Assembly (NCBI GenBank): GCA_037178975.1
Contig: JASJZH010000001.1
Coordinates: forward strand, 4,696,501 to 4,760,500
Length of the DNA: 64,000 bases
Reading direction: 5' to 3'
DNA from: Oscheius tipulae
Lineage: Eukaryota; Nematoda; Chromadorea; Rhabditida; Rhabditidae
Shown here: piece after piece, positions 43,286 to 54,808 of the stretch
Position numbering within the stretch: the stretch's first letter is position 1
How the letters are laid out: each line of letters opens with the position of its first letter
Notes under the pieces: model-generated
Told to the model about the DNA's origin: nothing
Databases searched by the model: none
The model's input: only the letters and a program-made list of their open reading frames with translations
Program-made: the position numbers and the translations under genes

Positions 43286-44320
43286 ATGTTTCCAAATGTT
43301 GACGTGTGTCAGCTGTTAGTCCAGGCTTCTTTGCTACAACAGCAATCAGGGTAAGACAAGAACCATGGACATTTCTCATAAAATCAGCTTGGTTCCGAAC
43401 TTTTCCGCAGCAAACTTGGCTACAATGGCTTCTGGGACCAAGTATGACGGATTCTGTCCAGAAAGGTCGACTCTACTTCATCCACCAGGATATTATGCTC
43501 CTGCCGTGATTTCTTCGTCCCCACAGCCAGAAGAAGCCATCGAAGAGGGGTTAACAGTCCATCCGGAAGAAGAGATCGAAGAAGACGAGCCCTTTCACTT
43601 CCAAATGGGTCGGATCCCCACAGATCACTATTTTCCGACGCATTTTATGCGTGGAACTGTGATCAGACTGAGTTGCGGTCAGGAGAAAACAGTCGATCAG
43701 CTCAGTTCTGATGATTTCCTTCTGTCAGCCGGAATGACTAACGATGTCAGCCTGGAAGCTTGTGCTGTTCTTGAAATCACCAAGGCAAATGACCTAACAA
43801 AGGTCACACTCATGGTGGCGTCGCACGATCGAGAGGTGAGAAAAGACTTGCGAAAAAGAGAAAAGTAAAAGGCTTTAGACAGTGATAGAAGTCCAAAATG
43901 AGCATCCTTTTTACATTTTGGGCAAAGGATGGAGCAGTGTTGATCCGCCCGGGACAAACAAAATCTACGGACTGAAGGCAGAATGGCTAAAGGTTGAGAG
44001 AGCATATTGTTTCGTAAATAAAATTCCAGATTGGAGATATGTGTCTGGGCCTGGTCATGGAAGAAGAAAAGGTCAAGGAACATGGTCCTTCAGCTGATCT
44101 CTCCGATGCCATTCTTACCACTGAACTGAGGCTGGCCCAATCGGATGTTAGGAAGGAGTTGAGGATTGTGAGTCAACCAAAGATGATCTCTGCCGTTGTG
44201 ACTGTCTAAAAGAGAGGATGGAAGGACTGCCTGGAACAGGGCAACGAGAGACACCTTGACATGAATATTAATATGGGCATGTCAAGACGCTTAGATCCTG
44301 ACAGAACCATCTTGATTTAG
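43286..44320 (+). CDS. AXH-domain (ataxin-1-like) protein
   Basis: The AXH domain of ataxin-1 and HBP1 binds RNA and transcription factors such as Capicua. Start MFPNVDVCQLLVQASLLQQQ, a serine/proline and acidic linker, then the AXH domain: PTHFMRGTVIRLSCGQEK, TVDQLSSDDFLLSAGMTND, IEVQNEHPFYILGKGWSSV and, after an intron, KIGDMCLGLVMEE. Human ataxin-1 has YFMKGSIIQLANGE, EDFIQSAEISND, FFVFGQGWSSC and VGDVCISL at those places. About 300 residues. There is no polyglutamine. The last exon (RGWKDCLEQGNE to TILI) is a choice; the gene may continue past 44320. Confidence 0.85.
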
Positions 44321-44641
44321 AGTCTTGGGAACTGGTAAAAGCTGGCAAAACATGAAAAGAGTCTATCAAGACCGGCTGACAGTGAGTGGTCAATTGGTTC
44401 AAGTTCATTTTCAGGAATCCGGAAGAAGATCAGCGCCTCCACTTGGCTTTTGCTCAACGCCCCGTGTTCGCACATGGTCCGACTCTGTGACATGTCCCAT
44501 TTATTCCGAATAGCTAAGAGAAGAGAACAAGAGAGATCTGGATCAGCTTATTCACAGGGTGAACTACGAAAATATACATTAATAAATACGAGGGAGAGAG
44601 AGAGAGAGAGAGAGGAATGTATGCAAAAGTGGGGGACATGC
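44321..44641. other. Convergent 3' stretch with GA microsatellite
   Basis: A (GA)n run lies at about 44593-44614, just beyond the HSR-9 stop. A possible extra 3' exon of the AXH gene after an acceptor at 44320 cannot be excluded. Confidence 0.5.
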
Positions 44642-47600
44642 CTATTCCGGATCACTAGGAGCAGGTCGAAGACTCTTCTGAACCTTGAAACGGGGGTACT
44701 CATCGGGATCAGTGAGTCGGTCCATGATGATCGCCTGAAACGTAGGTTTGTCTATATGAAGGAGCTGGAGCTTACATGGATAAGCCATTCTGAGGTGACG
44801 ACCCAAGATCCATCGCGTTCTGCTCTCTCCAGCATGACCTCAGTGACCGTGTTGTCTGTCAAGATAACATCGAGTTTCTCTAGAAGTAGACAGATTCATA
44901 GAAAATTATCAAACTCTTTTTTACCTTCACGAGTGATATCAGTGAGATGTCTTAGAGCTCGACCACCCATGTAGACAACCAGAGGTTCCCAGATGTTATA
45001 GTAGCTGATAGCTCTGGGATTGCCGGTCATTCCACCCGAATACACCAAGACATTCTTTCCGCGGAGCAGACTGTTCTGGTTCTGGGGACTGAACGGGATT
45101 TTACGAGTCCAAAGAGAGGCAACTTACGCAGGGTAGGTTTCATTGTTGATGCTGGAAGTGCCGGCTGGGAGAATGTATTCGTTGTAGTCGACTGCCTCTT
45201 CGACCTCGATGCACTTGTGAATCCATTCGTGAGAGACACAGGGAACACCCTTGGCCAAGGCCGACAGATACTTGTGGGTACGATAGAAGGTGTCGGAGAT
45301 GAGGAAGGGCTGCATGTCGTTGTGGAGCTCGAGATCCTGAACAGATTTGGTCGATAGGAAACAATTTTGGTCCAAAAGGTAACTTTTCAATGTTCTACAA
45401 AATTGTTGCTCTGGAAAAAAAACTGCAACTTTGCAGAACATTGAAATTTTTGAGGTAATTGCTGAAAGTTGACTCACATGGAAGTCCTCCACTACGAGAC
45501 CGCCTCTTTCCTGAATGAAATCGAGCAGCATCTTCTTCTTGAACGTGTTGTTGCCATCGCGTTGAGCCGAAGTCAATAGGAAGACCATTCCGGAGAAGAT
45601 GTGATTGTCTTCTTCCTCTTCCACTTCAGCTTCGTTGTCCGACTCATTCTCAGCCTTCTCGTTCTCAGTCGAGATGTCTTCTTCCTCTTCATTCTCTTTT
45701 CTGGGAGCTTTGACTGTCTTCTTGACCAATTTTTTCTTTGCAATAGGAGCGACCGGAACTGGTGTTTTCTTGGGAGTCTCGGTATGACGTCTGGTTCTCG
45801 TATGAGCAATGTTGTCTGTAGCCACAGCTGTTGCCTCGATGGACTTCTGGTGAATGTAGTCCTTCCAGTCGTTCATGTCGAGAGACAGCTTGGACCAGTC
45901 GCACCTGGAGAACCGTTAGTCAAAGTGTGTGTGACTGACTTACTTGACATCATTACCCTTGACTTCTCCGTCATTGTCAAGCTGTCTTATAGTGAAGATA
46001 GCCTTGGTCCACTCGCTGGCCGAGGCGGCATTGGGACAGGCCATGATGACGGCACCTTCGTCACCATAATAGCATTCTTTTTCGGCTACAACAGCTCGAA
46101 GAGGTACGATTCCTTGGGCCGGGATGTCACGAACCACGGCGTCTTCGATGAACTTGACCTTGTAGCGTCCAAGACCGTCACGTCTGAAAGCAGTATTGAA
46201 TCTTGGCACATTTGGGGGTTCAATTTGAAACTCTTTGATAGCCAAATACGACGAGATAACTTTCTAGGGCAGAGAACTTCGTTGGAAGGAACTAGAATTT
46301 TGTGCGGCTGGGTCAGATTTAGATGTCAGTGCCCCAAGATCTATAACAAGAACTCACTCAGCGACGACAACAGCCGGATAGTAGACCTTGCTGAAGACGG
46401 CATAGACCCGAGCTCCTATCTCAATCGGAGCATGCTCATCTGGCGGATGATCGACGATCCATTGCGAGTCTGCCGAGAGAGACGGCAGTTCCACTTCCTT
46501 GTTAGCCTTCTTGGCAGCTGAAGCAGGAGCTGGAGACGTCTTTCTCTTTCTCGAGACTGGAGTAGCATTCGAACTGCCCGGCTGATCAATATCCATGTCG
46601 TCCTCGTCCGTCTCTGTCGTCTTTCTCTTTCTGGCTGGTGGAGCACTCTTCGCACCCTTGGCAGATGCTGTCTGTCGTCGTCTTCCCGGTGTCAGATCAG
46701 CCAAAGATCGACGATTTATCTGTTTGGGAACAAAGTCCGACAGGTTGCCGACTCTCTCCTCAGCTGCCCTCTCCGTGAATGTGTACTTCCCACTGCCAAT
46801 TTTTCCGTACTTATGCGAACCGAATAGTCCTTCAGATACCTGAAACCGGTATATTTTTAAACGTCTATATGTTCTCTCACCACAACATTCTTCAGGGGGT
46901 CAGGATGGGCATCCATTTGGGTCTCCATATCGTAGGGATCAGGTTCGTCCGATTTCGGAGTCACTTTCTTGGTCTTGCTACGTCCCTTCGGAGTCTTGGA
47001 CTGCTCCTTTGGCTCTTCCATCTCCTCGTCTTCGTCCTCTTCGAGATCAACCTTCTTGGCAGAAGCGGAACGAGCAGGTGTCTTGGCCGGAGTAGCCTTG
47101 TTCTCGGACTTGGCTCCTCTGCCTCTCAGGGATCGAGTCTTCGGAACTTCCTTTTCTTCATCTTCACCAGACTCTTCTTTTTCTTCCTCCGCTTTGGTTT
47201 TCTTTCCACGAGGCGTTGCCTTTCCTCTAGCTCCACGTCTTGTCGATCGAGGGGTCTTCACTTCTTCTGTTTCGTCCTCTTCCTCCTCTTCTTCTAAACT
47301 AGGCTCTTCTTCTTTCTCGACCTTAGTCTTTTTTCCACGAGGGGTTGCTTTTCCGCGAGCTCCACGTCTGGCCGAACGAGATACCTTCACTTCCTCTTCC
47401 TCCTCTTGCTCGTCTTTGGGCTCTTCTTCCTTATTCGCGGCTTCATCATTGTCTTCAGCGACTTCCTCTTCCTCCTTTGGTTCCAGCTCTTCTTCCTTCT
47501 CTGCTTTAACTTTCTTTCCACGAGGAGTTGTCCTTCCACGAGCTCCGCGTTTGGTCGACCGAAGTGATTTGACTTCCTCATCCTCGGGCTCTTCTTCTTT

Positions 47601-49443
47601 TTCTTCCGTGTCATCTTCCAGTTCCGGATTCTTAGGAGCAGCCTTTCCTCGTCTTCCTTTCTGTGGAGTAGCTACCATCTCTTCCTCTGGCTCAGCAATT
47701 TCCTCAACGTCAACGCCTTCACTTGGCTCACAAGCTTGTTCTCTCTTTCGTCTGCCAGTCGATTTGGGCGCCTCGTCCGTCTGTTCCGATTCTTCCTTCT
47801 GGCCGCGTCCTCGTCTGAAACATTTTCTTTATTGTTTGTGGATTGAGGTCTGTCAGTGTGGACTGTCTATCTTTCAGATGCTCTCTCGACTCATTTCACC
47901 TTTTGCACCTCTATTGAATCTGCTTACCTGGTAGTTCTCTTGGTTGCAGGTGTCTCTTCTTCATGCTCTTCCTTGTTTTTGCCTCGTCCACGCTTTGATC
48001 CTTGCTGTGGAGTGACCTTCGCCTCTTCCTTCTCCTCTTCAACAGCCTGCTCTTCCGGCTCCTCTTCTGTAGCCTTTTCTCCACGTCCACTAATGTGAGA
48101 CTCCTCTTCCTCGTCTACAGCTTTGCTCCGTCGTCCTCTGGAAGTTCTAGCAGGAGTTTTAGGGGTCTGTTTGACCGATCGACGGGATCGACTCTTTGGA
48201 ACTTCTTCCTCCTCTTCTTCTACGGCGAGTTGCTCAATGTGAGGCTCAACGACGTCCACGTCCATCACTTCTTCCTGATTTGGCTCACTGGGTGTAGGTG
48301 GAGGGCTGAAATTAGTTCTGCTGTTTGAACATACAGGACATAAGGTGGCCTTAGGCCACATTAGCCAGTAGTCTAGGTAGCCTGCCAATTCCCCGACAAT
48401 GAGAAACTAGGGATTGGCAAATAAACTGCTTGGCTACCGATAGTTTGGGCGATGAGTTTTTCTACTTTAAGAAAGCTCGGACTGGAATCTGTCTAGATTA
48501 CAAAGTGGGACGGGTGGAGTTTTATTGGCTACCGATATTGTCTCTGTGCAAACCGAATCCCCATTCTATTGTCTCACCTCTTACACTCTTCCTCTGTACT
48601 ATGTACAGGATCATCCGGTACGGCATTCTGTTCCTCTGCCTCTCCTTCCTGTTCCTCCTCAGCCTGTTCCTCATCCTCTCCCTCGATAACCACATTTGGC
48701 ACAACAGCTACCTCGTCTTCCTCTTCCTGAAGACTCTCTACCTGGTCCTCCACCACTTCCTGTCCTTGTAAAGAAGGCTCTATCACAATTGGCTCCACAG
48801 CAATGACCTGCGAGGGAGAAATCTGTCCGACTACTTCTCTGAACATGAATCTCAATGACTGTTACTGTCTACCAACCTGATCTCGATCTCTGCTTCAGCT
48901 TCGGGCTCTTCTGCTTCAGCAGCCTGTTCCATCGGCTCATCGGCTGGCTCCTCTATCACGGGAGTTGAGTCTTCTCCAGAGTCGTCGACCTCCTATTTTT
49001 ACTGTATTTCTTATAAAAATGCCTGATTTACCTTCGGATCTGCTTCCTGAATGTGAATTGGACTGTCTTCCTTCTCTGATCTCGGCTTCGTTGCCTCCTT
49101 ATCTTCCATCGAGAGCCCATTTTTCATTGGATCTGCTGTCAAATGAGCTTGTTTATTTCCCGACCTACCATCTGTGGTATCTGCTGACCCGTTGGAGTTC
49201 TCTTGTATCTCACTGACCTCATTCGAGGAGTCTTCCTCCTGAAACATCGTGTCTTATTGTGGCCAGCAATCAATACCTGTGTTCCTGCAGATTTTCCGAA
49301 CAAGCCTCGTCGCATATTTTGTAGAATGTCGTCCGAGACGACTGGATTTTCGTCATTTGTGTAGTCCGCCATTCTTGGCTGCTCTGAAACGAGAATTTAG
49401 CAGCAATGTAGCTTGTTTTCTTACCTGTCGTCTCCTCTGCCAT
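44642..49443 (-). CDS. hsr-9: 53BP1 / HSR-9 homolog (tandem Tudor and BRCT)
   Basis: Chromatin reader of the DNA double-strand break response. About 1,350 residues. The N-terminal 900 are acidic and repetitive, with at least three copies of a basic module (RSTRRGARGKATPRGKKTK and variants) set in Glu-rich spacers. Then comes the tandem Tudor region: IGARVYAVFSKVYYPAVV, GRYKVKFIEDAVVRDIPA, LRAVVAEKECYYGDEGAV, and the linker WSKLSLDMNDW. Two BRCT domains close the protein: FSGMVFLLTSAQRDGNN, YLSALAKGVPCVSHEWIH, YILPAGTSSI, then GKNVLVYSGGMTGNP, DVILTDNTV and GSWVVTSEWLIHAI. This order is that of human 53BP1, including the GIPCVSH-type motif. Ends SLRPAPSDPE. Start MAEETTG follows from the first in-frame ATG after the divergent promoter. 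Confidence 0.93.
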
Positions 49444-50050
49444 TTTTTGGCTGGACCCAATGAAGTTTGATCTGGAACTTTTATCAATTAATCTTTTTCA
49501 ATTGAAAAATGCAAGAAATGTTGAAAAGTAAAGAGCAAAACAGGTGATCGAATGAGGAAAGCGTCCTCCTGAATAACTGCCCTTGACTGATGCTTTTTCT
49601 GATGGAATCGGGCATCATTTTGCTTTTACAGTATTGATTTCTCTTTTAGCAACCGGAAACAAAAATTAATCAGGTTTCTATAACAAAACTATCGAGAACG
49701 ACGTAAACAATTGCCTGAACGTGAATTTTGAACGGCCATCTGCTTTCTCTGCGCTCTCCCTCGCATTTTGCCCTGCGTATCGAGAGTTGGTGCGCAGTTA
49801 CCGTAATCCGCCCCGGCAGTTTCGTTGACCGCCGCCGGAGGATCCCAAAATTTTTCACCACTTTCTGTCATTTTCTGCGGCTGTTTTCTGTCGTTTTTCT
49901 GCAAATTTGTTGCTAAAAGCTATACTTTCGCTATTAATTGTTTTTGTCGGTAACTCAGCCCGTTTTAGCTCAAAAAAATCCTCGAAAATCAATCCTTCAA
50001 GTTGTTTCTTGCTCTTCGTTTTATTTCAACTTTTTTCACTTGCAGGTAAA
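49444..50050. other. Divergent promoter of HSR-9 and RPS19
   Basis: T-rich toward RPS19, with a pyrimidine tract (CTTTTTTCACTTGCAG) five bases before its ATG, as expected for a trans-spliced ribosomal protein gene. No other gene recognised. Confidence 0.6.
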
Positions 50051-50700
50051 ATGGTGAAGGCCACCAGCGTGAAAGATGTAGACCAGCAAGAGGTCGTTAA
50101 GCACATTGCTCAATTTCTGAAGAAGAGCGGAAAGGTGAAGGTCCCCGAATGGTCCGATCTTGTCAAGCTTGGAACCTTCAAGCAGCTCGCTCCCGTTGAC
50201 CCCGACTGGTACTTCATTCGCACCGCCAGCATTGCCCGTCGTCTGTACGTCCGTTCCCCAGTTGGTTCGTCTTTTTTTACCTTACAATTTGTTGATAAGA
50301 GTAGCTAGTTTCCCTGACTGCACGGCTGCAAATGGCAACGGAAGCCGGTGAACTTTCCGGCAGCGCAACTTTCGAAGTTGTTTGACCGTTCATTTTTCAG
50401 GAGTCGGAAATCTCCGTGTTGTCTACGGAGGACAGAACGGACGTGGTGTCAGACCCAACCACTTCGCCAAGGGATCCGGATCAGTTATTCGCAAGGCTCT
50501 CCAGACCTTGGAAGCCCTTAAGTGGGTTGAGAAGCACTCCGATGGAAAGGGACGTGTCCTGAGCAAGCAGGTAAATTTTTCGTCCTATCTTTTTTCCAAC
50601 GCTTCGTCTACGTTTCGTAATCATACATTTTCAGGGACGTAAGGATCTCGATCGCATCGCCACCGATCTGCGACAGAAGACTGCTCCGGCCGAGTTCTAA
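50051..50700 (+). CDS. rps-19: 40S ribosomal protein S19 (eS19)
   Basis: Small-subunit protein needed for 18S rRNA maturation. Three exons encode about 145 residues, the normal size: [73 protein letters not shown] and the ending [12 protein letters not shown]. Codon use is strongly biased to C-ending codons, as in highly expressed genes. An acceptor-type cttgcag lies five bases before the ATG. The stop is 60 bp from that of TM2D3 on the other strand. Confidence 0.98.
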
Positions 50701-50760
50701 TTGTTTTGTTTACATGAACTTGTTATTATAACTCTTTTAGCTAGTTTTAAAAACCTTTAT

Positions 50761-51489
50761 TTACATGTACATAGATCCGTCAGCAGGCTTTATATAGCCC
50801 AACCCGATGAGAATGATGTCGACCACGGTCCATACGCCAAGGCCTCCGAACGAGAACAGTTTCCCGATACCCGATTTCCATAGACCAAGGTAGAATCGGT
50901 CGACTCCAAGACCACCTGAATGTTCGTTTTTCTTATTGATACGTCGTTCCTACCCATGGTAACGGATAGGAGCATAGTCCACGTCCAACTGTGGCCAGAT
51001 GACCAGTTGCACTTCACTCGCTTGGAGAATTGGCGGTTTCCTTTACAGACGACGTTGGAGTGGACCTAGTGATTTGTTTTGTACCAGTAGGTCTCACCTC
51101 GCATACTGTGATGACAAGTTTTGTGCTTGAAGTAGAACAGTTTCTCTGTGGCAGACAGTCATATTGCGAATCGTCTAGTTGCCAGCAATAGCTGAACTTT
51201 CTTTATCCCATAGTTGTTTTTTCCAGCTCACTTGCAAGGAGCATCAAGCTTCGTGCTTTCCTGATGCACACATTGTGGGACGGTGGTGCAGTTCACTGTC
51301 ACCATTTCTCCCAGATCGCACTTGGGGAAGTCGCAGTTGAGACAGCTTAGGTGATTGATGCAGTTTAGTCGTGCGCAGCTGGAAAAGTCTTTTTCTAGAT
51401 GTTTTTACTTACGATGCAATATTGTTGATCTGTTTAGCAGCAGCAGCGAATCCAAGTAGGAGGATAAAGAAGAGCGCATGACATCCCAT
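50761..51489 (-). CDS. tm2d3: TM2 domain protein TM2D3 (Almondex-like)
   Basis: TM2D proteins are conserved membrane proteins linked to Notch signalling in flies and C. elegans. Signal peptide MGCHALFFILLLGFAAAA, a cysteine-rich ectodomain (CINHLSCLNCDFPKCDLG, QCVHQES, DCLPQRNCSSS), then the TM2 domain with its DRF turn: GGLGVDRFYLGLWKSGIG followed by KLFSFGGLGVWTVVDIIL and GLGYIKPADGSMYM at the very end. The ending PADGS-YI is diagnostic of the TM2D3 branch. About 190 residues. The stop codon overlaps an AATAAA signal (TAAATAAAG). Confidence 0.92.
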
Positions 51490-51616
51490 TCGAGCTTTCT
51501 TTTTCTGAATATTGCATGAGTGGCTGGGCTCATCCTCGAGGTATTTCTTCCGCAGGTACGGTCACCAAACTTTTTTTTTTAACCAGCATATAAACTTTAT
51601 GAATTTGTAAGAAAAT

Positions 51617-53287
51617 TCATTCAGAAGAACACAGCCTGGCAATAGTATGTCTATCTAATGGCTGTTGAAGGTAGAGGGACTGATCGAGTTCAACTAGACC
51701 CCATCTCTGCATCACATCTGGACAGACACTAAATAATTTTTATGTTTGTTTGAAGAAGAAAAGACCCACCAATTGTGAATAAGTTCGGCCAGAAGGGGCT
51801 CAACTTCAGTCAAGAGGGCAGTTCTTTGTTCTGTCAGAAAATGTTGCCAGTCCAGAGGATTTTGGCCTGGATCTACGGGAAAGGAGCCGTGAGAAAGTTC
51901 CCAAATTGTCAAGCCGAAGCTCCAGATGTCTGACTCGAGTCTAGCTGCCTATTCTCTGGAATGACTGAAAAAACCAACCTGTATTCGCCGCCGCGACTAC
52001 GCTCCGGAGGCATGTAGGCAGATGTTCCAACGAAGGAGCGGGCAATTGACATGTCCATTCGCTTCGAGACACCGAAATCCGATAGTTTTATGAATCCTCG
52101 TTTGTTGATCAACACATTTTCTGGCTTCAAGTCTGGAACATTTTCGCACTAACGGGTATCCTTGAATACCCACCTCGATGCATGATTTTCAGCTTCCAAA
52201 TGAACTTGAGACCTTCAAAAATGCTGACAGCGATGTGTGGAAGGACATCGGAAGAGATTGGAGCTGAAATTAGAGGAAACATCCACCACGCAGAGATTAA
52301 CTCACCGTAATCGGAGATCGATCCGCCGTCCATGTATTCAAGACAAATGAGAAAAATATTCGAGTCGAGAGAGGCTCCTTTCAGCCTGACCACGAACTCA
52401 CTCGACTCGCACTGATAAACCGTTTTTGGACTAAAGAAATTAGCTCTTTTGTACTACATGGAACGCACTATCCATTAGCCAGTTCCATAAAGTACCTGTA
52501 ATTATTCGCTGCTTCAAACTATCCAGGTTCTCTTAATTGCTAGATACTCGTCTTGAGTTACACAAAAAAGATCTCTTTTAAGTATTTGTAATTGTAACTA
52601 ATGCCTAGAAGGAAGTGTTCTGTGTAGTACAAAAGAAACAAGAATTCAATGCAAACCTGCTTCAAAATCTTGATTTCCGAAATAATCTCGTTCTGTCCGC
52701 TATCATTGTCCGGCATTTCTATGCACTTCACTGCCACGACCTCGTCTGCCGGTAGATGGAGTGATCTGAATGGCTCATCCATCCAAAATAGATACACGGA
52801 TTTCACTGACTTGAAGGACTGTCTATAGGACAGTCAAAATTGTAAATAAAGCAAATGAGCTAAGAACTGGCCTGTAAACTGTTCCAAACTGTCCACTTGA
52901 GATCACATCCAAATGCTGCAGGTCAGATGGAAGTATCAAGGCAACTTCCGATGTGTCCACTTCTGGCTTGACTGAATCTTTCTTTCAGTTGAAAAATTCA
53001 AAAACTCACTCAGAAAAATAGTAGACACGGATCCATTCTCCAGAGCTTCTCGGAATCCTTCTACATCGGCATCCGTCCTAACAGTTATCGAATCACCGTC
53101 TTCATCCTCGTCTGAATAATGTATTTTGTACTATTTTTTGTCCTTTCCTACACCAAAATGCCGTGAAATTCCCGCAGAGTCGCGACACGTCGGCATGAAT
53201 AGTGTCGTAGAAGAGCAAAGTCACAAAACTCAGTTCGACTGTGCACTCTCGGTCCTCGGTCTTGACCACGACATTATAATTATTCAT
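51617..53287 (-). CDS. map2k5: PB1-containing MAP kinase kinase (MAP2K5/MEK5-like)
   Basis: MEK5 uses its PB1 domain to pair with MEKK2/3 and activates ERK5. The N-terminal PB1 half is followed by [16 protein letters not shown], close to human MEK5's YEDEDGDRITVRSDEE. The kinase domain has the glycine loop [21 protein letters not shown] with the catalytic lysine, [16 protein letters not shown], the catalytic loop [22 protein letters not shown] and the MAP2K activation segment [17 protein letters not shown]. About 420 residues. The kinase looks active. The exon junction near 53150 does not keep frame with a plain GT-AG intron in my reading, so PB1 may be drawn imperfectly. The stop follows CSSE. 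Confidence 0.85.
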
Positions 53288-53950
53288 TGTAAGGGGAGCA
53301 ATTGAGATCCGTGAGAAGGAGGTTCAAGGTCGGGGCCAGTCAGAGAGACAGTCTCTTTCTTGTCTCTGACCTGCCGTCTCTCTCCCTCTTGTGTACATTG
53401 ATTAGATAGGGGGACATGGTTGAGAAGAAAAACACGCGTCTTTTCTCCTCATCTAATAACTCTTCTACGCCTTTTTAGAAAAAAACATACCGAGTCAAGG
53501 ACCGATCGTTTCGAATCTAACCCAGGATGTCTTACTTTTCTAGCAAAAGCACAATTGCAACTTTTCCCTTATCCTCCTCGTGAAAATCCCGTTTCAAAAA
53601 ATGTTTTTTGTGAAAAAAGGCAGCACAACCCAAAATGTATTCTTTCTTGGATAGCCCTTTTTACTAAAACGCAATGATTTCCGTCCGTCTGTCATGGTGT
53701 CCGCACAATTGCCTGTCAACACTAACACCCCAAATAGCTGACAATTCATTTGATGCCAAGAGACAAGAGGACAAGCCGGCTGTGGAGAAAACTTTTACTA
53801 GAATAGCGGCGAAGCCGCCTGTTATCAATTCTAAGCTAAGACTGCGAAGCTGCCGTCGGCGCTGGTCCAAGGAAAATTTAGGACTATCTGCAATGTCTCT
53901 CAAATCTTTCTTCTATTAGCAGAGTTAATGGAGCTCAAAAAATTTCAGGA
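53288..53950. other. Divergent spacer with dispersed repeat
   Basis: Between the MEK5-like kinase (minus) and the TMEM220-like gene (plus). The right half is copy 2 of the dispersed repeat. No gene recognised in the left half. Confidence 0.6.
53695..53860. repeat. Dispersed repeat, copy 2
   Basis: Ordered blocks shared with 34424-34573, plus an extra AGCGGCGAAGCCGCC palindrome-like word. The end CTGCCGTCGGCGCTGG is also self-complementary in part. It lies about 90 bp upstream of the next gene's ATG, so it could affect its promoter. Confidence 0.75.
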
Positions 53951-54470
53951 ATGGAAGCCTTTATCAGAGGAGCAGCCTCGTTAGCTCTTCTGGCCGGTGC
54001 TTTCGTACACTACGAGGTCGGTTTTGTTGACAACAGAAAAGAAGCAAATCATCAGAGAGACCCAACATGGTGGCTATATGTGCCATCTTACGCGCTAGCC
54101 GGCCTCGTCTGTTTCATTCCCTTCCCAAACAACTCCATCTGGCGATTTCTCTCAGCCGTATCGGTCGTGGGTGGAGGGCTACTGATGCTCTTCCTCTGGT
54201 GGACATTCAGCTCCCTCGACCAAACCGCGCTGGGATTCAAGCCAGTAGAAGCCAAAAGCCTCTTCCCCGTAAGTACCGCTCATTCTATATGCCTAATCAT
54301 TGAAATAGATTTCCGTGGGAGTTGCTCTCAGCTGTCTTACGCGTCTCTCTACGGATCCAGTTCAAAAACCAACTCACTATGTCAGATCTCTCCTACATGC
54401 CTCGTTGCTTGCCGTCAGTCTGACTCTCGTTGCCTCTTCCGGAAAGTATTTCCACTACAAGTCGTATTAG
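53951..54470 (+). CDS. Small four-helix membrane protein, TMEM220-like
   Basis: Two exons encode 159 residues. The first helix (ASLALLAGAFVHYEVGF) is followed by RDPTWWLYVPSYALAGLV, a helix with FPNNSIWRFLSAVSVVGGG and LMLFLWWTF; exon 2 adds a last helix (LLHASLLAVSLTLVASSG) and ends YFHYKSY. The pattern of a short hydrophilic loop with Asp-Pro before a Trp/Tyr helix, and the Trp-Arg between helices, resembles TMEM220 (NDPD...LW). That is a weak match, so the name is tentative. A tttcag acceptor two bases before the ATG supports the start. An AATAAA lies at 54494. Confidence 0.6.
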
Positions 54471-54808
54471 ATCGGGTTTAATTTGTCTCGTGGAATAAAC
54501 CGTGTGATTGGAGAACTCTCGTTCCCATACGAAAGAAAGGTTCTGTTTCACTGCAACCGTCAAGTGCATCGAAAATTGAACAGCCTCGTCCTATATCGGA
54601 CGGATACTATTTTTTGAGCGGTTAGCGTGGATTAGAACCAAGAAATTTATATTTTGAACAACATAACGTAACAACCATGCTGCTCGCCAGAAGAAAATCA
54701 AAAAAAGCACAAAAAGAGGGATCCTCGTAACATTTGAAAAAGTTTTGATCTGGCCGAGCTACAATACCGACAGTAAAAGAAGAGGAATGAAGAAAACAAC
54801 ACCGGGAC
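54471..54808. other. Convergent 3' spacer
   Basis: Holds the AATAAA of the TMEM220-like gene and the 3' UTR of eIF3i. Nothing else recognised. Confidence 0.6.

Noticed and set aside
45601-46521. Plus-strand open frame of about 300 codons
   Set aside because: Antisense of the HSR-9 Tudor-linker exons and it reads through their introns; hydrophobic low-complexity start.
46969-47934. Long plus-strand open frame of about 320 codons rich in Ser and Phe
   Set aside because: It is exactly antisense to the Glu/Lys-rich exon of HSR-9; its serine runs are the complement of GAA/GAG codons, with no start context or introns of its own.
53420-53677. Plus-strand frame upstream of the dispersed repeat
   Set aside because: Low-information translation in a promoter region with no partner exon.
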